Shown here: one piece after another, positions 16,238-24,751 of the stretch
Layout: each line of letters opens with the position of its first letter
How positions within the stretch are numbered: position 1 is the stretch's first letter
Assembly (NCBI GenBank): GCA_027036135.1
Contig: JALVSY010000007.1
Coordinates: forward strand, 1,173,480-1,237,479
Origin: Pyrodictiaceae archaeon
Lineage (GTDB): Archaea; Thermoproteota; Thermoprotei_A; Sulfolobales; Pyrodictiaceae
DNA: 64,000 bases
Reading direction: 5' to 3'
Program-made: the position numbers and the translations under genes
Notes under the pieces: generated by a model
Told to the model about the DNA's origin: nothing
What the model saw: the letters and a program-made list of their open reading frames with translations, nothing else
Databases searched by the model: none

Positions 16238-17401
16238 TTGCGCGTAGTCATGGTGTCCCGGGCTCCCCCGGCTTTCTGCGGCATAGCTGAGTATGCTAGC
16301 ATGCTCCTCGAGGCTCTCCGGAGGAGGCATGGTGTTGAGGGCTTCTTTGTCTCGACAAGGGTAGTGGGCAGCACTGATACCTATACAGAGCCCTATAGCG
16401 GCTCGGAGGTCTACCAGTGCTTCACGGAGGACGGTGGCTACCGCGGCATACTAGCCTGCGTCTCCCTACTAGACCCTGGGCCCGACACGGTTGTCCACGT
16501 ACAGCACGAGTACAGCATATTCAGGAGCAAGGAGGAGTTCATAGACGCCCTCACGAGGCTAAGGAAGCTACTAGGCGAGAAGGGAGCCAAGCTCGTAGTA
16601 ACGCTGCACACAGTCGCGCACCCCATCATCCACCCTGACCGCGTAGAAACCCAGCTAGCAATAGGCAAGCTAGCAGACGCGGTAATAGTCCACTCAAGGC
16701 TCATGGAGTACGAGCTAATAGTCCAGGGCGTAGACGCGGAGAAGATACACATGATACCCCACGGCTCAACCCTCAACCCCTACCTCGGCAGAGACAAGGA
16801 GAGGTTGCTGAAGCGACTAGGCCTGGGGGGAGAACTGCTAGACAAGAAGCTCGTTACGACACCGGGCTTCATAAGGCCAAACAAGGGCCTAACAACACTA
16901 CTAAGAGCATACACCCACACAGGCAAGGAGAACCAAGACCTCGCACTAATACTGATAGGAGCACCACAAGGACGCGGCCAACAATACCTCGAGTCACTGA
17001 AACCCTTGCTTGGAAGCACCCAGGGAATAGTCTTCGTGAACAGGTTCCTAAGAAGAGACGAGCTACTAGCACTACTAGCAGCAATAGACATAGTCGTGTT
17101 CCCATACGTCGTGGAGAAATTCTACGCGGTAAGCGGGGCACTACACCTAGCAATGGGGAGCAACAAGCCAGCAATATGCACCAGGGTAGCAAAACTCATA
17201 GAATGCAACGAGCTAGCACCAGAAACAAGCACACCAGCAGGCAAATACAAGGAAATAGCGAGGAAGATAACACTCCTCCTAGAAAACCACGAGCTCGCCA
17301 CAAGCATAGCGGAGAGACTACGGAGATACGCGGAGCAAACAAGCTGGGACAAAACAGCAGACAAGCACATAGCACTCTATGAAACGCTCTCAAGGAGATA
17401 A
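16238..17401 (+). CDS. Family GT4-like glycosyltransferase
   Basis: This is a 387-residue GT-B-fold glycosyltransferase. The N-terminal Rossmann half has the acceptor-side VVMVSRAPPAFCGIAEYASM and VVHVQHEYSIF. The C-terminal donor-binding half has TTPGFIRPNKGLTTLLRAY, VNRFLRRDELLALLAAIDIVVFPYV and the family's conserved Glu region replaced by EKFYAVSGALHLAMGSNKP. It should transfer a sugar from a nucleotide donor to a glycan or lipid. The TTG start at 16238 lies about 25 bases after a TTTAAA box, suggesting a leaderless message. Synonymous codon use shifts along the gene from GCT/CGC types at the start to GCA/AGA/ACA types at the end. Confidence 0.85.
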   Translation: MRVVMVSRAPPAFCGIAEYASMLLEALRRRHGVEGFFVSTRVVGSTDTYTEPYSGSEVYQCFTEDGGYRGILACVSLLDPGPDTVVHVQHEYSIFRSKEEFIDALTRLRKLLGEKGAKLVVTLHTVAHPIIHPDRVETQLAIGKLADAVIVHSRLMEYELIVQGVDAEKIHMIPHGSTLNPYLGRDKERLLKRLGLGGELLDKKLVTTPGFIRPNKGLTTLLRAYTHTGKENQDLALILIGAPQGRGQQYLESLKPLLGSTQGIVFVNRFLRRDELLALLAAIDIVVFPYVVEKFYAVSGALHLAMGSNKPAICTRVAKLIECNELAPETSTPAGKYKEIARKITLLLENHELATSIAERLRRYAEQTSWDKTADKHIALYETLSRR

Positions 17402-17597
17402 CATTGTTTAGACTCACCACCTCCTTGCTGCTCTTCTTATTTATCACAATATAATAGTAAATAATTGCATAAAGTAGTTAGGACTTGCAAGCTATTCTGA
17501 TATCTTGAAATGTTCTTCTGCGCTTGTATATGGCTCCCTCAATATTGTGTAGTAATATTGAAGGCTAAGATGTAGTGAATCCGATGTTTGTTCTTAG

Positions 17598-18017
17598 TTA
17601 CTCTTTTTGTATAGTTTTCTCGAATGGGTTTATTGCGTTTATTATGTTCTTGAAGTCCTCTGTATTCTCTGTCAGTATGGTCTTTACGTTATGGGAGAGG
17701 TATGTGTAGGCTATGAGCGCGTCCCAGAACCTCTTAGGAGGATGCCTTATGGCTTGGAGAACCTCTTTAATGGTATATGAGCCTATAATGGTTCCTTTGG
17801 CGTGTAGTCTCTCTATGAGTAGAAGCGCGTCATCTAGGGCTACTGGTAGTTTCTTTTTCGCAACGTAGAGGAATTCTGCAACTACTTGTGTCGTGACAGC
17901 GTATTCGCTAGGGTTTCTCAGAATATCTTCCAGCAATGAGAGAGCCCTTTTGTGCTTATCTTCATCGGTGCTATCAATCATGTAGACTAGGATGTTCGTG
18001 TCTAAGCCTTTCTTCAT
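17598..18017 (-). CDS. vapC: VapC-type PIN-domain toxin RNase
   Basis: This 139-residue PIN protein begins KKGLDTNILVYMID, with the first catalytic Asp. The conserved Glu is in TQVVAEFLYVA, a further Asp in RFWDALIAYTYL, and a terminal acidic pair in LTENTEDFK. The frame is intact. It overlaps the upstream AbrB-type antitoxin gene by 44 bases and is translated with it. The expected role is a Mg-dependent RNase inhibited by its partner. The region is more AT-rich than its neighbours, compatible with horizontal gain. Confidence 0.85.
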   Translation of the reverse strand: MKKGLDTNILVYMIDSTDEDKHKRALSLLEDILRNPSEYAVTTQVVAEFLYVAKKKLPVALDDALLLIERLHAKGTIIGSYTIKEVLQAIRHPPKRFWDALIAYTYLSHNVKTILTENTEDFKNIINAINPFEKTIQKE

Positions 18018-18246
18018 ATATTTTTTCCCTCTTTAGCTCCTCGGGGCTCAGTCCTAGCTTCCAGCCTCTTTGGAGCCTCCTTAGCAGCTCTAAATCCGCG
18101 TCCTCGAGTCCTTTGATCCTAAGCAGTATTCCTTCCTGCCTCTTTTCAACAACTAATCTTTCACCGGGCTTTAGCCCTAGTTCCTCTGCTACATCCTCGT
18201 CGAGTACGATTGTGCGCTTATCGCGCACAACAGCCAAGAGAATCAC
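17974..18246 (-). CDS. vapB: AbrB/SpoVT-type antitoxin
   Basis: The 90-residue protein has the swapped-hairpin AbrB fold pattern: KRTIVLDEDVAEELGLKPGERLVVEK. A charged helical tail (LLRRLQRGWKLGLSPEELKREKIY) would bind the PIN toxin. The start is GTG at 18246. The gene precedes and overlaps the PIN toxin gene on the minus strand. It is predicted to neutralise the toxin and to repress the shared promoter. Confidence 0.8.
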   Translation of the reverse strand: MILLAVVRDKRTIVLDEDVAEELGLKPGERLVVEKRQEGILLRIKGLEDADLELLRRLQRGWKLGLSPEELKREKIYEERLRHEHPSLHD

Positions 18247-18351
18247 CTATCCTCCGAATACTATACGAAGTCTGCGGAACCATATATGCTCACTTCTCCT
18301 GGGAAAGAGGCTAGATTGCATCCATGATTATAGCGAGTATATCTCGCTGGG

Positions 18352-18933
18352 CTAGATCCATTCTTTTCCGCATATGGGGCATCTCTTCTCGATTAGTTGT
18401 GCCCCGCATACCGGGCACTTGTTACCAATCGGTTCTAGGCTTGTTCCCCTAGTCTCTAGTAGTGTTGTTAGTCCCCGGGCTAGAGCGGATACGGTCATTG
18501 CTGCTATGTAGGTTAGTACCCAGGGGGCTATGTTGTGGCGCTTGGCTAGGTTCTCGAGGTCGCTTGGTCTGCCCAGCTGGTATAGCCTGGCTGCGTCGTA
18601 GATGAGGAGTGGGTTCTTTGAGATAGCGTTGCTTAGCTTGGCTACCTCGTCGTATTGGCCGTGCCTGACAAGTACTAAGGCGGCTTGGTTTGCTAGGTCT
18701 ATTAGGCGTAGAGGATCCCTTACTGGTAGGCCTCCTCTTACTAGGAGGGGGTATTGCTTGGTCTTTGCGAGCCACTGGTAGAGGTCTAGTAGGCCTGGCT
18801 CTGTGGCTATCATCTCTGCTGCCTTGTTGGCGAGCTCCTGTATCGCTTCCAGGGAGTCCCTGATTATGTCCTGTTTATCGATGCTGTCTGGGAGTATCTG
18901 TTCTAGGAGTATTGCTAGTGGGTCGTTCTCCAT
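18352..18933 (-). CDS. Helical protein with C-terminal zinc ribbon
   Basis: The 193-residue protein is all-helical, with a C-terminal four-cysteine zinc ribbon, CPVCGAQ followed by CPICGKEW. An SALARGLTTLLE helix precedes the ribbon. The layout faintly recalls FdhE-type accessory proteins, but the similarity is not strong enough to name it. It has an ATG start. The membrane/coiled-coil gene 57 bases upstream on the same strand probably shares its transcript. Function is unknown. Confidence 0.55.
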   Translation of the reverse strand: MENDPLAILLEQILPDSIDKQDIIRDSLEAIQELANKAAEMIATEPGLLDLYQWLAKTKQYPLLVRGGLPVRDPLRLIDLANQAALVLVRHGQYDEVAKLSNAISKNPLLIYDAARLYQLGRPSDLENLAKRHNIAPWVLTYIAAMTVSALARGLTTLLETRGTSLEPIGNKCPVCGAQLIEKRCPICGKEWI

Positions 18934-18990
18934 GGCCTGTGCGCCTACGGGAGAACTCCTTGCTCGCTTGTACCGTTTTGCTTCTTGGTC

Positions 18991-19743
18991 TTATTTGGTT
19001 GTTTCCCGTGTGCTGTAGAGGATTATCGCTGCTGCAATTATCATTGAGGAGCCGGTTATGAGGGAGGCGATTGCGTAGTTTCCTAGTTTTTCTCTTAGGT
19101 TATTTAGCTGTGCTTGTTGCGTGTTGTTTAGTGCTTGTCTCGCCTCCTTTATTATCTGCTTTGCTTCTGCTAGTGTCTTGTTCAGCTTCGAGGGGGGCAT
19201 CGAGTCTATGATTTTCTCCGCAGTGTCTAGGTATTGTTGTATTCGCTGGGGCGGGTTCTTCTCTATCGCCTCTAGGATTTCCAGAGCCTTGGCTGTTAGT
19301 GGCTGTGCTTGCTTCATGTAGCTTGCTAGTTGTTGTAGCACAGGGCCAAGTATTAGGGAGACTAGTGTGTTGTTCTGCCTTGCTAGTTTCTGGAGCTGTT
19401 TTATTGTCTCGTTGTAGTCCTTGCTGTGCGTCAACATGTATGCCTCGATGAGGAGCTGCTTGTCCCGGATAGCCTCGTTGTATATCGCCTTGTAGTCTTC
19501 CAGGGTCTTCTCGATGCTTGGCAGCATGCTTACTAGCTCGCTGTACCTTGTCGTTATGTTTGCCTCTTCTACCTCCTTGATTATTTTCTCTGCCTCTGTG
19601 AGCAGCTCGGTGTAGTTCGCAAGTGTCTTGTTCCAGTTGCTTGTCGCTAGGCTAGCCGAGTAGTGGTGGAGCACTAGGGCTAGGAGTAAGAGCACCACGC
19701 CTGCCCCGAGGAGGGTCCCTGCTACTAGCTCCTTGGCGTGCAT
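18991..19743 (-). CDS. Two-helix membrane protein with long coiled coil
   Basis: This 250-residue protein has a membrane helix near residues 7-25 (AGTLLGAGVVLLLLALVLHH) and another at the C-terminus (AIASLITGSSMIIAAAIILY). Between them is about 180 residues of coiled coil rich in Lys, Glu and Leu, with several NxT sites. The central part is therefore probably extracellular or periplasmic-like. I do not recognise the family. It is upstream of the zinc-ribbon gene on the minus strand and likely co-transcribed with it. Confidence 0.55.
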   Translation of the reverse strand: MHAKELVAGTLLGAGVVLLLLALVLHHYSASLATSNWNKTLANYTELLTEAEKIIKEVEEANITTRYSELVSMLPSIEKTLEDYKAIYNEAIRDKQLLIEAYMLTHSKDYNETIKQLQKLARQNNTLVSLILGPVLQQLASYMKQAQPLTAKALEILEAIEKNPPQRIQQYLDTAEKIIDSMPPSKLNKTLAEAKQIIKEARQALNNTQQAQLNNLREKLGNYAIASLITGSSMIIAAAIILYSTRETTK

Positions 19744-19840
19744 TGCCTAGTCACCGGTCTTCTCCCTGTTGCTACTCTACTGGTGAGGCTTGGGGAGCAA
19801 TATATCGGTTCTCGATACTTCTGTGCCTCTAGGGGGTTAG

Positions 19841-19884
19841 GCTTATAAACTGGTACTTGGTGGGACTCATTATTTGTAATGAGT
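19841..19884 (+). promoter_or_regulatory. TATA box and inverted repeat before the MFS gene
   Basis: A TATA box (GCTTATAAA, about 19841-19849) is followed by the inverted repeat ACTCATTA (19865-19872) TTTG TAATGAGT (19877-19884). The repeat is perfect over 8 bases per arm and spans the predicted start of transcription. It could be an operator or a 5' RNA hairpin. It lies 46 bases before the ATG of the MFS-like gene. Confidence 0.5.
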
Positions 19885-19929
19885 GGTGGAATAGAGTAAC
19901 TTAGCCGTGGAGGATGCTTAGTAGCGGCC

Positions 19930-21324
19930 ATGAGGATGCCCCTACCCGTTACGAGGATGCGTAGGACGAGCCGTGAAGAGGGGAGAGCCGCTAGCTCCTT
20001 TGGCGCTGCTTACCTCGTACTAGTGGCTGAGGCAGGGGCTGCTGGGTTCTACATCGCGGTTACCCGTGGCCTCGCCCCGGTACTGATGGCCTACATAGGG
20101 CTAAGCGTTGAGCAGGTTATGCTCGTTGTTCTAGCTGCCTATGTCTCCGCGCTGGGCGTCCTCTCTGCTCTCCGGGGCCGTGGGGTTAGGAGGCTTCGTC
20201 GTAGCCTAGTAGCTATCCATGGGCTTGAGCGCGTCGCGTGGGGCTTGTTGCCGCTAGCTGCTCTACTCGGGCCCCCTGGGCTCATCGCTGCTTATTCCCT
20301 CGCTGTTAGCCTTGGTACGGTGACTAGCCTCCTACTAACAACCACTATCTTCAGTATATTCGATGAGGCTGGGGCTCGCCGCGTCATAGCTCACCGCTCA
20401 GCTGTGTCTGCTGCTAGCAACATTGTTGGCCAGTTGACGAGCATCCTTGTACTAGCCATTATGAGTGGCTACTCTAAGTACATCTACCTCTATGCCCTAG
20501 GCTCCGGCGTCGGGCTCGTCGCTACCGCTGTTCTCGCTGCCTCGAGGCTCCCTATACCCGAGAGTGTCGTAGCAAGCAGTACTAGGGCTGGCCTGGAGGA
20601 GGAAGCTGTATCGGGGACAGTGTTCCTCTACATGATAGCCTATATGGCCTCCTCCGCTGTTCTCGCTACCGCGTGGGCTCCCTACCTAATACGCGTCCTA
20701 GGCGCCCCAGACTACCTCGCTGCTGGGCTTGGGCTCGTGCAAATGGTTACTAGTATTGGTGCTAGTCTCTACTGGCTCCGTGTACCCTACTCTGCGTACA
20801 AGCAAGCACTACTGGTTCTACCCCTGGTCCCTGTCCTCGTCGCTGCTACGAGGGAGCCCCTACTCCACCTCGGTCTTGCAGGGCTCTACGCCTTCAGCGC
20901 TACGGGGGCTAACCTCTTGGCCAGCTTCCTCTACGCCGATCTCTCTAGGAGGCTAGGAGCGTTCAGCGCATCGATACGAGTAGCGATGGCGGCGGCTACT
21001 GCACAGGTAGCAGGGCTATCCGTGGCACTAGCCGCGTCGCAGCTAGGACTATGGGTGGTGTTCGCCTCCTCTGCTGCCTACGCTGTCCTTGCAGCGTTTA
21101 TTGCGCTCTACTCTCTACCAGAGGTTGCCCTTGTGCCCCGCGACCAGGCATTGGTGCATGCAAGGAGGCTCTACGTGGTTACTAGCGCTGCTTTCGGCTT
21201 CATAGTAGTGGTTTCGCGGAGAACCGTTGTAATGGTTCTACGCCTAGTGGCCCTGGGGCTTGCCTTGCTAATCCTATTGTTCCTTTATAGGCTGCTCTAC
21301 TACCTAGTAACCATACCACATTAA
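19930..21324 (+). CDS. MFS-type multi-spanning transporter
   Basis: This 464-residue protein has about twelve predicted membrane helices in two halves, separated by a polar loop near residue 215 (STRAGLEEEAVSG). This is the major facilitator layout. No substrate signature is visible. The start at ATG 19930 is conventional; ATG 19936 is also possible. An inverted repeat overlaps its promoter, so expression is likely regulated. The small membrane-protein gene follows 16 bases later and may be in the same operon. Confidence 0.7.
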   Translation: MRMPLPVTRMRRTSREEGRAASSFGAAYLVLVAEAGAAGFYIAVTRGLAPVLMAYIGLSVEQVMLVVLAAYVSALGVLSALRGRGVRRLRRSLVAIHGLERVAWGLLPLAALLGPPGLIAAYSLAVSLGTVTSLLLTTTIFSIFDEAGARRVIAHRSAVSAASNIVGQLTSILVLAIMSGYSKYIYLYALGSGVGLVATAVLAASRLPIPESVVASSTRAGLEEEAVSGTVFLYMIAYMASSAVLATAWAPYLIRVLGAPDYLAAGLGLVQMVTSIGASLYWLRVPYSAYKQALLVLPLVPVLVAATREPLLHLGLAGLYAFSATGANLLASFLYADLSRRLGAFSASIRVAMAAATAQVAGLSVALAASQLGLWVVFASSAAYAVLAAFIALYSLPEVALVPRDQALVHARRLYVVTSAAFGFIVVVSRRTVVMVLRLVALGLALLILLFLYRLLYYLVTIPH

Positions 21325-21340
21325 CGAGGGAGGCTCTGAG

Positions 21341-21982
21341 ATGAGTACAGTAACCGCTACTAATGCTACGGGGCTCGAGGAGGCGCTGAGGCTAGCGCTA
21401 CGCGACCTAGCCTCGCTTGTACCGAGGCTCGCTGCCTCAGTGATAACTGGAGCAGTGCTCGTACTGGTCTCGGTTCTCATTGTGCGCCTAGTCTCGAGGC
21501 TACTAAGGGTCTCGAGGATAGACGAGCTACTGGACCCCGTATTCGAGAAGTATGGTGTGCCGTTTAGCTTCTCCTCGCTAGTGAACGGGCTACTCGTGTT
21601 CGTGCTCACCCTCCTAACCCTCTACGTCTCCATAGTCGCGGGGTTCCCCGAGTACAGCGGCGTCGCCGCGGAGATAGTCACGGTTACTGGTAGGATAGCG
21701 AGCGTGTTCGTAATGATACTCCTAGTATACGTGATTATTAACTATGTGACAGAGAAGCTACGGATGGAGAGAGGACTGAGAGGCTTCATGGCACTAGTGC
21801 TCTTCAACATCTCACTAATACTGTTGGTTGACGTCACTGCGCTAAGCCCGGTGGTTAAGCAGGCACTCGCGTGGGGCCTCAGCCTCGGCCTTGGGCTCTC
21901 CATAGCCGTGTTTACTGCCTGGTACTTCTTCGGTAGACCCGTTGAGAAGCCCGCTGCAAAGAATCGTGGCGAAGAACACTAG
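21341..21982 (+). CDS. Small MscS-like/TM-helix repeat membrane protein
   Basis: The 213-residue protein has four or five membrane helices. The pattern of helix, basic stretch and then DELLDPVFEKYGV before the next helix resembles the conserved TM-helix repeats found in MscS-like proteins. The pore-lining glycine/alanine helix and the beta domain of true MscS channels are absent. Function is therefore unknown; it may be a channel-like or scaffolding protein. It sits between the MFS gene and the ABC exporter genes on the same strand. Confidence 0.5.
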   Translation: MSTVTATNATGLEEALRLALRDLASLVPRLAASVITGAVLVLVSVLIVRLVSRLLRVSRIDELLDPVFEKYGVPFSFSSLVNGLLVFVLTLLTLYVSIVAGFPEYSGVAAEIVTVTGRIASVFVMILLVYVIINYVTEKLRMERGLRGFMALVLFNISLILLVDVTALSPVVKQALAWGLSLGLGLSIAVFTAWYFFGRPVEKPAAKNRGEEH

Positions 21983-22067
21983 TCTCTTCGTCTATGGCCT
22001 CTGCGGCGCAGAGCCCTTGTCGCCTAGAACTAGGCCCCATATCCCCTACTATACGTGGGGCCGCCTA

Positions 22068-22865
22068 TTGGTCATTGTTCTCCGCGAGGCCTCTATTGGT
22101 TACCGTGGCGAGCCCGTGCTACGCAACGTTAGCGCCGAGCTGCGGGGCAGAGTAGTGCTTCTCGGCCCCAATGGAGCTGGGAAGACGACGCTTATGCGCG
22201 GTGTAGCTGGCATAGCTGACATCTACTCCGGCGAGGTACTCATCGACGGGGTGAGCGCTGCAGCCGCTTGTGGCTGCGCCGGTCTCCTAGGGGTTAATCT
22301 CCCAGAGGCCTATAACCTATTGTACCTTGATGCTTACCGGGTCCTTGAGCTCTACATGGATCTCCTAGGCGGCGACATAGGCTATGCCCTCGAGGTGTTG
22401 GAGAGACTCGGCCTCGGCAAGGACTTGCTGCGGAGGAGGAAGCCATGGGAGCTCTCAGCTGGGCAGCTTAAAGCCTTCACCACGGTCGCTGCTCTCGCCT
22501 CCAATGCTGGGAACATCTTGCTCGACGAGCCATTCGAGCAACTAGACCCCGCGCATAAAACCAGGGCACTGAGTCTCATAGAGCAGAGCAAGACGGGTAC
22601 ACTTGTCCTCGCTACGCACGAGACCTGGTTATTGAGGAGGCTGAGGAGCTGGAACGTCTACCTAGTATTCAGTGGGAGACTATGGGGCTCCATCGGCGCC
22701 GAGGAGCTCCTAGGCAGCGGCGTAGTAAGGGGGAGAGCCCGTGACGCCATCCTGGTCATCGAGGCCAATGGTTTTGTTATGAGCCTTGTCCGGGGCAGGG
22801 GTGAGCCCCTTATCAGGCTCGTTAGCCTCGACCACGTCTACGAGGTGTTGATGGAGGAGGCTTGA
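22068..22865 (+). CDS. ABC transporter ATP-binding protein
   Basis: The ATPase shows Walker A GPNGAGKTTL, a signature loop LSAGQLKAF (a variant of LSGGQ), Walker B NILLDEPFEQLDP and the switch His in LATHETW. The order and spacing fit an ABC export ATPase. I place the start at TTG 22068 because conserved sequence begins there (VIVLREASIGYRGEPVL). The frame extends upstream to 21942, but that part overlaps the previous gene and shows no domain. The permease gene begins 6 bases after the stop. Confidence 0.85.
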   Translation: MVIVLREASIGYRGEPVLRNVSAELRGRVVLLGPNGAGKTTLMRGVAGIADIYSGEVLIDGVSAAAACGCAGLLGVNLPEAYNLLYLDAYRVLELYMDLLGGDIGYALEVLERLGLGKDLLRRRKPWELSAGQLKAFTTVAALASNAGNILLDEPFEQLDPAHKTRALSLIEQSKTGTLVLATHETWLLRRLRSWNVYLVFSGRLWGSIGAEELLGSGVVRGRARDAILVIEANGFVMSLVRGRGEPLIRLVSLDHVYEVLMEEA

Positions 22866-22871
22866 TTCCTC

Positions 22872-23720
22872 TTGACAAAGTACTTGTTGTACAAGGTTCG
22901 CTCAATAACCCTTCACCCTGGCACAGTCTTCTGGTCAGTGTTCTTCGTATTGTTCTGGGCGATTATGTGGGTCTACGTATTCGGCACAGGTATAACAAAG
23001 TACTCATCCATGCCATGGTACCGCGAGGCCGTCTCAGCCTACTTCGCCACGGCCTTCAGCAGCCTAGGCATAATAGCCATGGGCTCAGCAAGCATAGGGC
23101 TGACACAGGGCTTGTTCACCAGCATCGCGGCGATAAGGTTCCTCACAAGGTTCTCCCGGCTAAGCCCCAGGAGATTCATAGTAGAGGATCTCGTTGCTAG
23201 CCTTCTCAGCCTACTCGTGGTAGCACTCGTAGAGGTAGTAGCTGTTATTCTCCTCGTGTGGCAGAGGTACGGTGTACTCATAGAGCCCAAGCACCCCTTA
23301 GCGCTACTAGGGCTACTTGTCGTCCTCGGGCTCTTCTTCTACGAGCTATCCCTCGTCTCCGGCCACTTGGCGCTCATGGTTGCGTCTAGGCACATGAGGA
23401 GCGCGTTATCGGGGCTATCGCTAATAGTGAGCTTCGTCCCATACGCACTACTGTTCACTGGTAGCGGGAACCTAGCAGGCTATGTGTTCCCGCCAATAGG
23501 GCTACAAGCACTAATAATCGGGGCCGTCTCGGGCGAAACGCCTCCAGCCACGAATACCATAAACTGGTTCAAAGAGAGCTTCCTAGAAGGCAGAGCCTAT
23601 ACATCCATAGACCCAGGCCTAGCCATGGCGGCGACACTGGTCTGGCTACTAGTAATGGGGATAGCGGCAATGGAGCTTGCTAGGAGAGCTAAGGCTGTTC
23701 ACCCAGCAGAGCTAGGCTGA
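22872..23720 (+). CDS. ABC transporter permease
   Basis: The 282-residue protein has six predicted membrane helices, with a large loop after the first (FGTGITKYSSMPWYREAVS). This is the layout of ABC-2-type permeases. It starts at TTG 22872, with GGAGGAGG about 12 bases upstream at the end of the ATPase gene. It would form a two-gene exporter with the preceding ATPase. The substrate is unknown. Confidence 0.75.
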   Translation: MTKYLLYKVRSITLHPGTVFWSVFFVLFWAIMWVYVFGTGITKYSSMPWYREAVSAYFATAFSSLGIIAMGSASIGLTQGLFTSIAAIRFLTRFSRLSPRRFIVEDLVASLLSLLVVALVEVVAVILLVWQRYGVLIEPKHPLALLGLLVVLGLFFYELSLVSGHLALMVASRHMRSALSGLSLIVSFVPYALLFTGSGNLAGYVFPPIGLQALIIGAVSGETPPATNTINWFKESFLEGRAYTSIDPGLAMAATLVWLLVMGIAAMELARRAKAVHPAELG

Positions 23721-23771
23721 GGAGAGGCCTCGGCTCACGGCCGTGCCCGGTGGAACCACACCCAGGGCTTC

Positions 23772-23797
23772 GGCCTGACGTGCAGACGTCATCGGCC
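23772..23797 (+). other. Strong stem-loop after the ABC operon
   Basis: GGCC (23772-23775) and TGACGT pair with ACGTCA and GGCC (23794-23797) around a GCAG loop, with a two-base bulge TC. The stem has ten pairs and lies in a GC-rich stretch (23720-23800) within an otherwise AT-richer spacer. It could be a transcript end structure or part of a small RNA such as an H/ACA type. No T-run follows. Confidence 0.4.
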
Positions 23798-23828
23798 CAT
23801 AACTATTACAAGGATAACGGGGGAGGGG

Positions 23829-24656
23829 CTATATCTCTGCCCTATGCCCAGTCGGCATCACTGCTACCGGGATCTCTGTATAGCAGTCTATTCCCAGCAG
23901 CTTGCATAGTTCTTGGTCATAGAAGGCGCCGATAACCACTGTTGCTAGTCCCAGGGCCTCTGCCACGATATAGATATTCTCTACCACTGCGCCCGTGTCG
24001 ACGTGTATGTAGCGGTAGGCTTTCGCATGGTACTTACTAGCTGTTCTCTGATACATAGCTGTGAGTATTATAGCGGCAGGTGCCTCCGCTACGTGTTCCT
24101 GGCCTAGGCATATCTCGGCTAATTCTCCTAGGTAGCGGCCTCGCCTCATTAGGCATAAGCGATGGGTATCTGGCTCGTAGTGGTAGAGACCAGGTGGGAG
24201 ATCCTCCGCGTTCTCTGCTACGAGGTATGCTTCTACTGGCTGGAGGCCGCCAGCGCACGGATAGCTGCGTAGAGGCCACTCGTTATCCCATCCAGTTATG
24301 CCTACGCCGTAGTAGAGCAGTGTTGCTACCTCCTCTAGGGATAAGGGTGAGCTGCTATAGCTGCGCCTACTCCTCCTACGTCTTATAGCCTCTAGTGCAT
24401 CCATGCCGGATGCTCTCAGCGGCTCTGGTAGCTCGTAGTGCTTTCCGCGGCAGTGCTTGAAGAACCCGGGCCACCTGGGCCTAGGTCTCTCGAGATAGGT
24501 GTCGCGCTTAATCATGGTGGAGTAGTGGTAGAGGGCCGATACGTCTCCGTCCTCTAGGGCTTTCTCTAGTCCCTCAACGAATAAGCGAGCACTTGGACCC
24601 AGTAATCGAATTAGTCTTAGAAGCTTAGCTAGGAGAATACGCTTATCCATAGACAA
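23829..24656 (-). CDS. SagB/nitroreductase-family FMN oxidoreductase
   Basis: This 275-residue protein contains a nitroreductase-fold domain of the SagB/ThcOx type. The FMN-binding start is ALEAIRRRRSRRSYSSSPLS, followed by LLYYGVGI and the SagB-like RSYPCAGGLQPVEAYLV. A late helix reads GAVVENIYIVAEALGLATVVIGAF. Members oxidise azoles in peptide natural products or reduce small substrates. No cyclodehydratase or precursor peptide is visible nearby, so a general reductase role is more likely. An N-terminal helical segment of about 70 residues precedes the domain. The start is ATG at 24656. Confidence 0.8.
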   Translation of the reverse strand: MSMDKRILLAKLLRLIRLLGPSARLFVEGLEKALEDGDVSALYHYSTMIKRDTYLERPRPRWPGFFKHCRGKHYELPEPLRASGMDALEAIRRRRSRRSYSSSPLSLEEVATLLYYGVGITGWDNEWPLRSYPCAGGLQPVEAYLVAENAEDLPPGLYHYEPDTHRLCLMRRGRYLGELAEICLGQEHVAEAPAAIILTAMYQRTASKYHAKAYRYIHVDTGAVVENIYIVAEALGLATVVIGAFYDQELCKLLGIDCYTEIPVAVMPTGHRAEI

Positions 24657-24751
24657 GGGTATAGCGATCCCCTGGTATCGGGGTAGTGTTGCGCGCCGTA
24701 TTCATCCCTTACCGTGGCTAGTGTCGCTATTTCCTTGGGGCTCTTTTTGAC

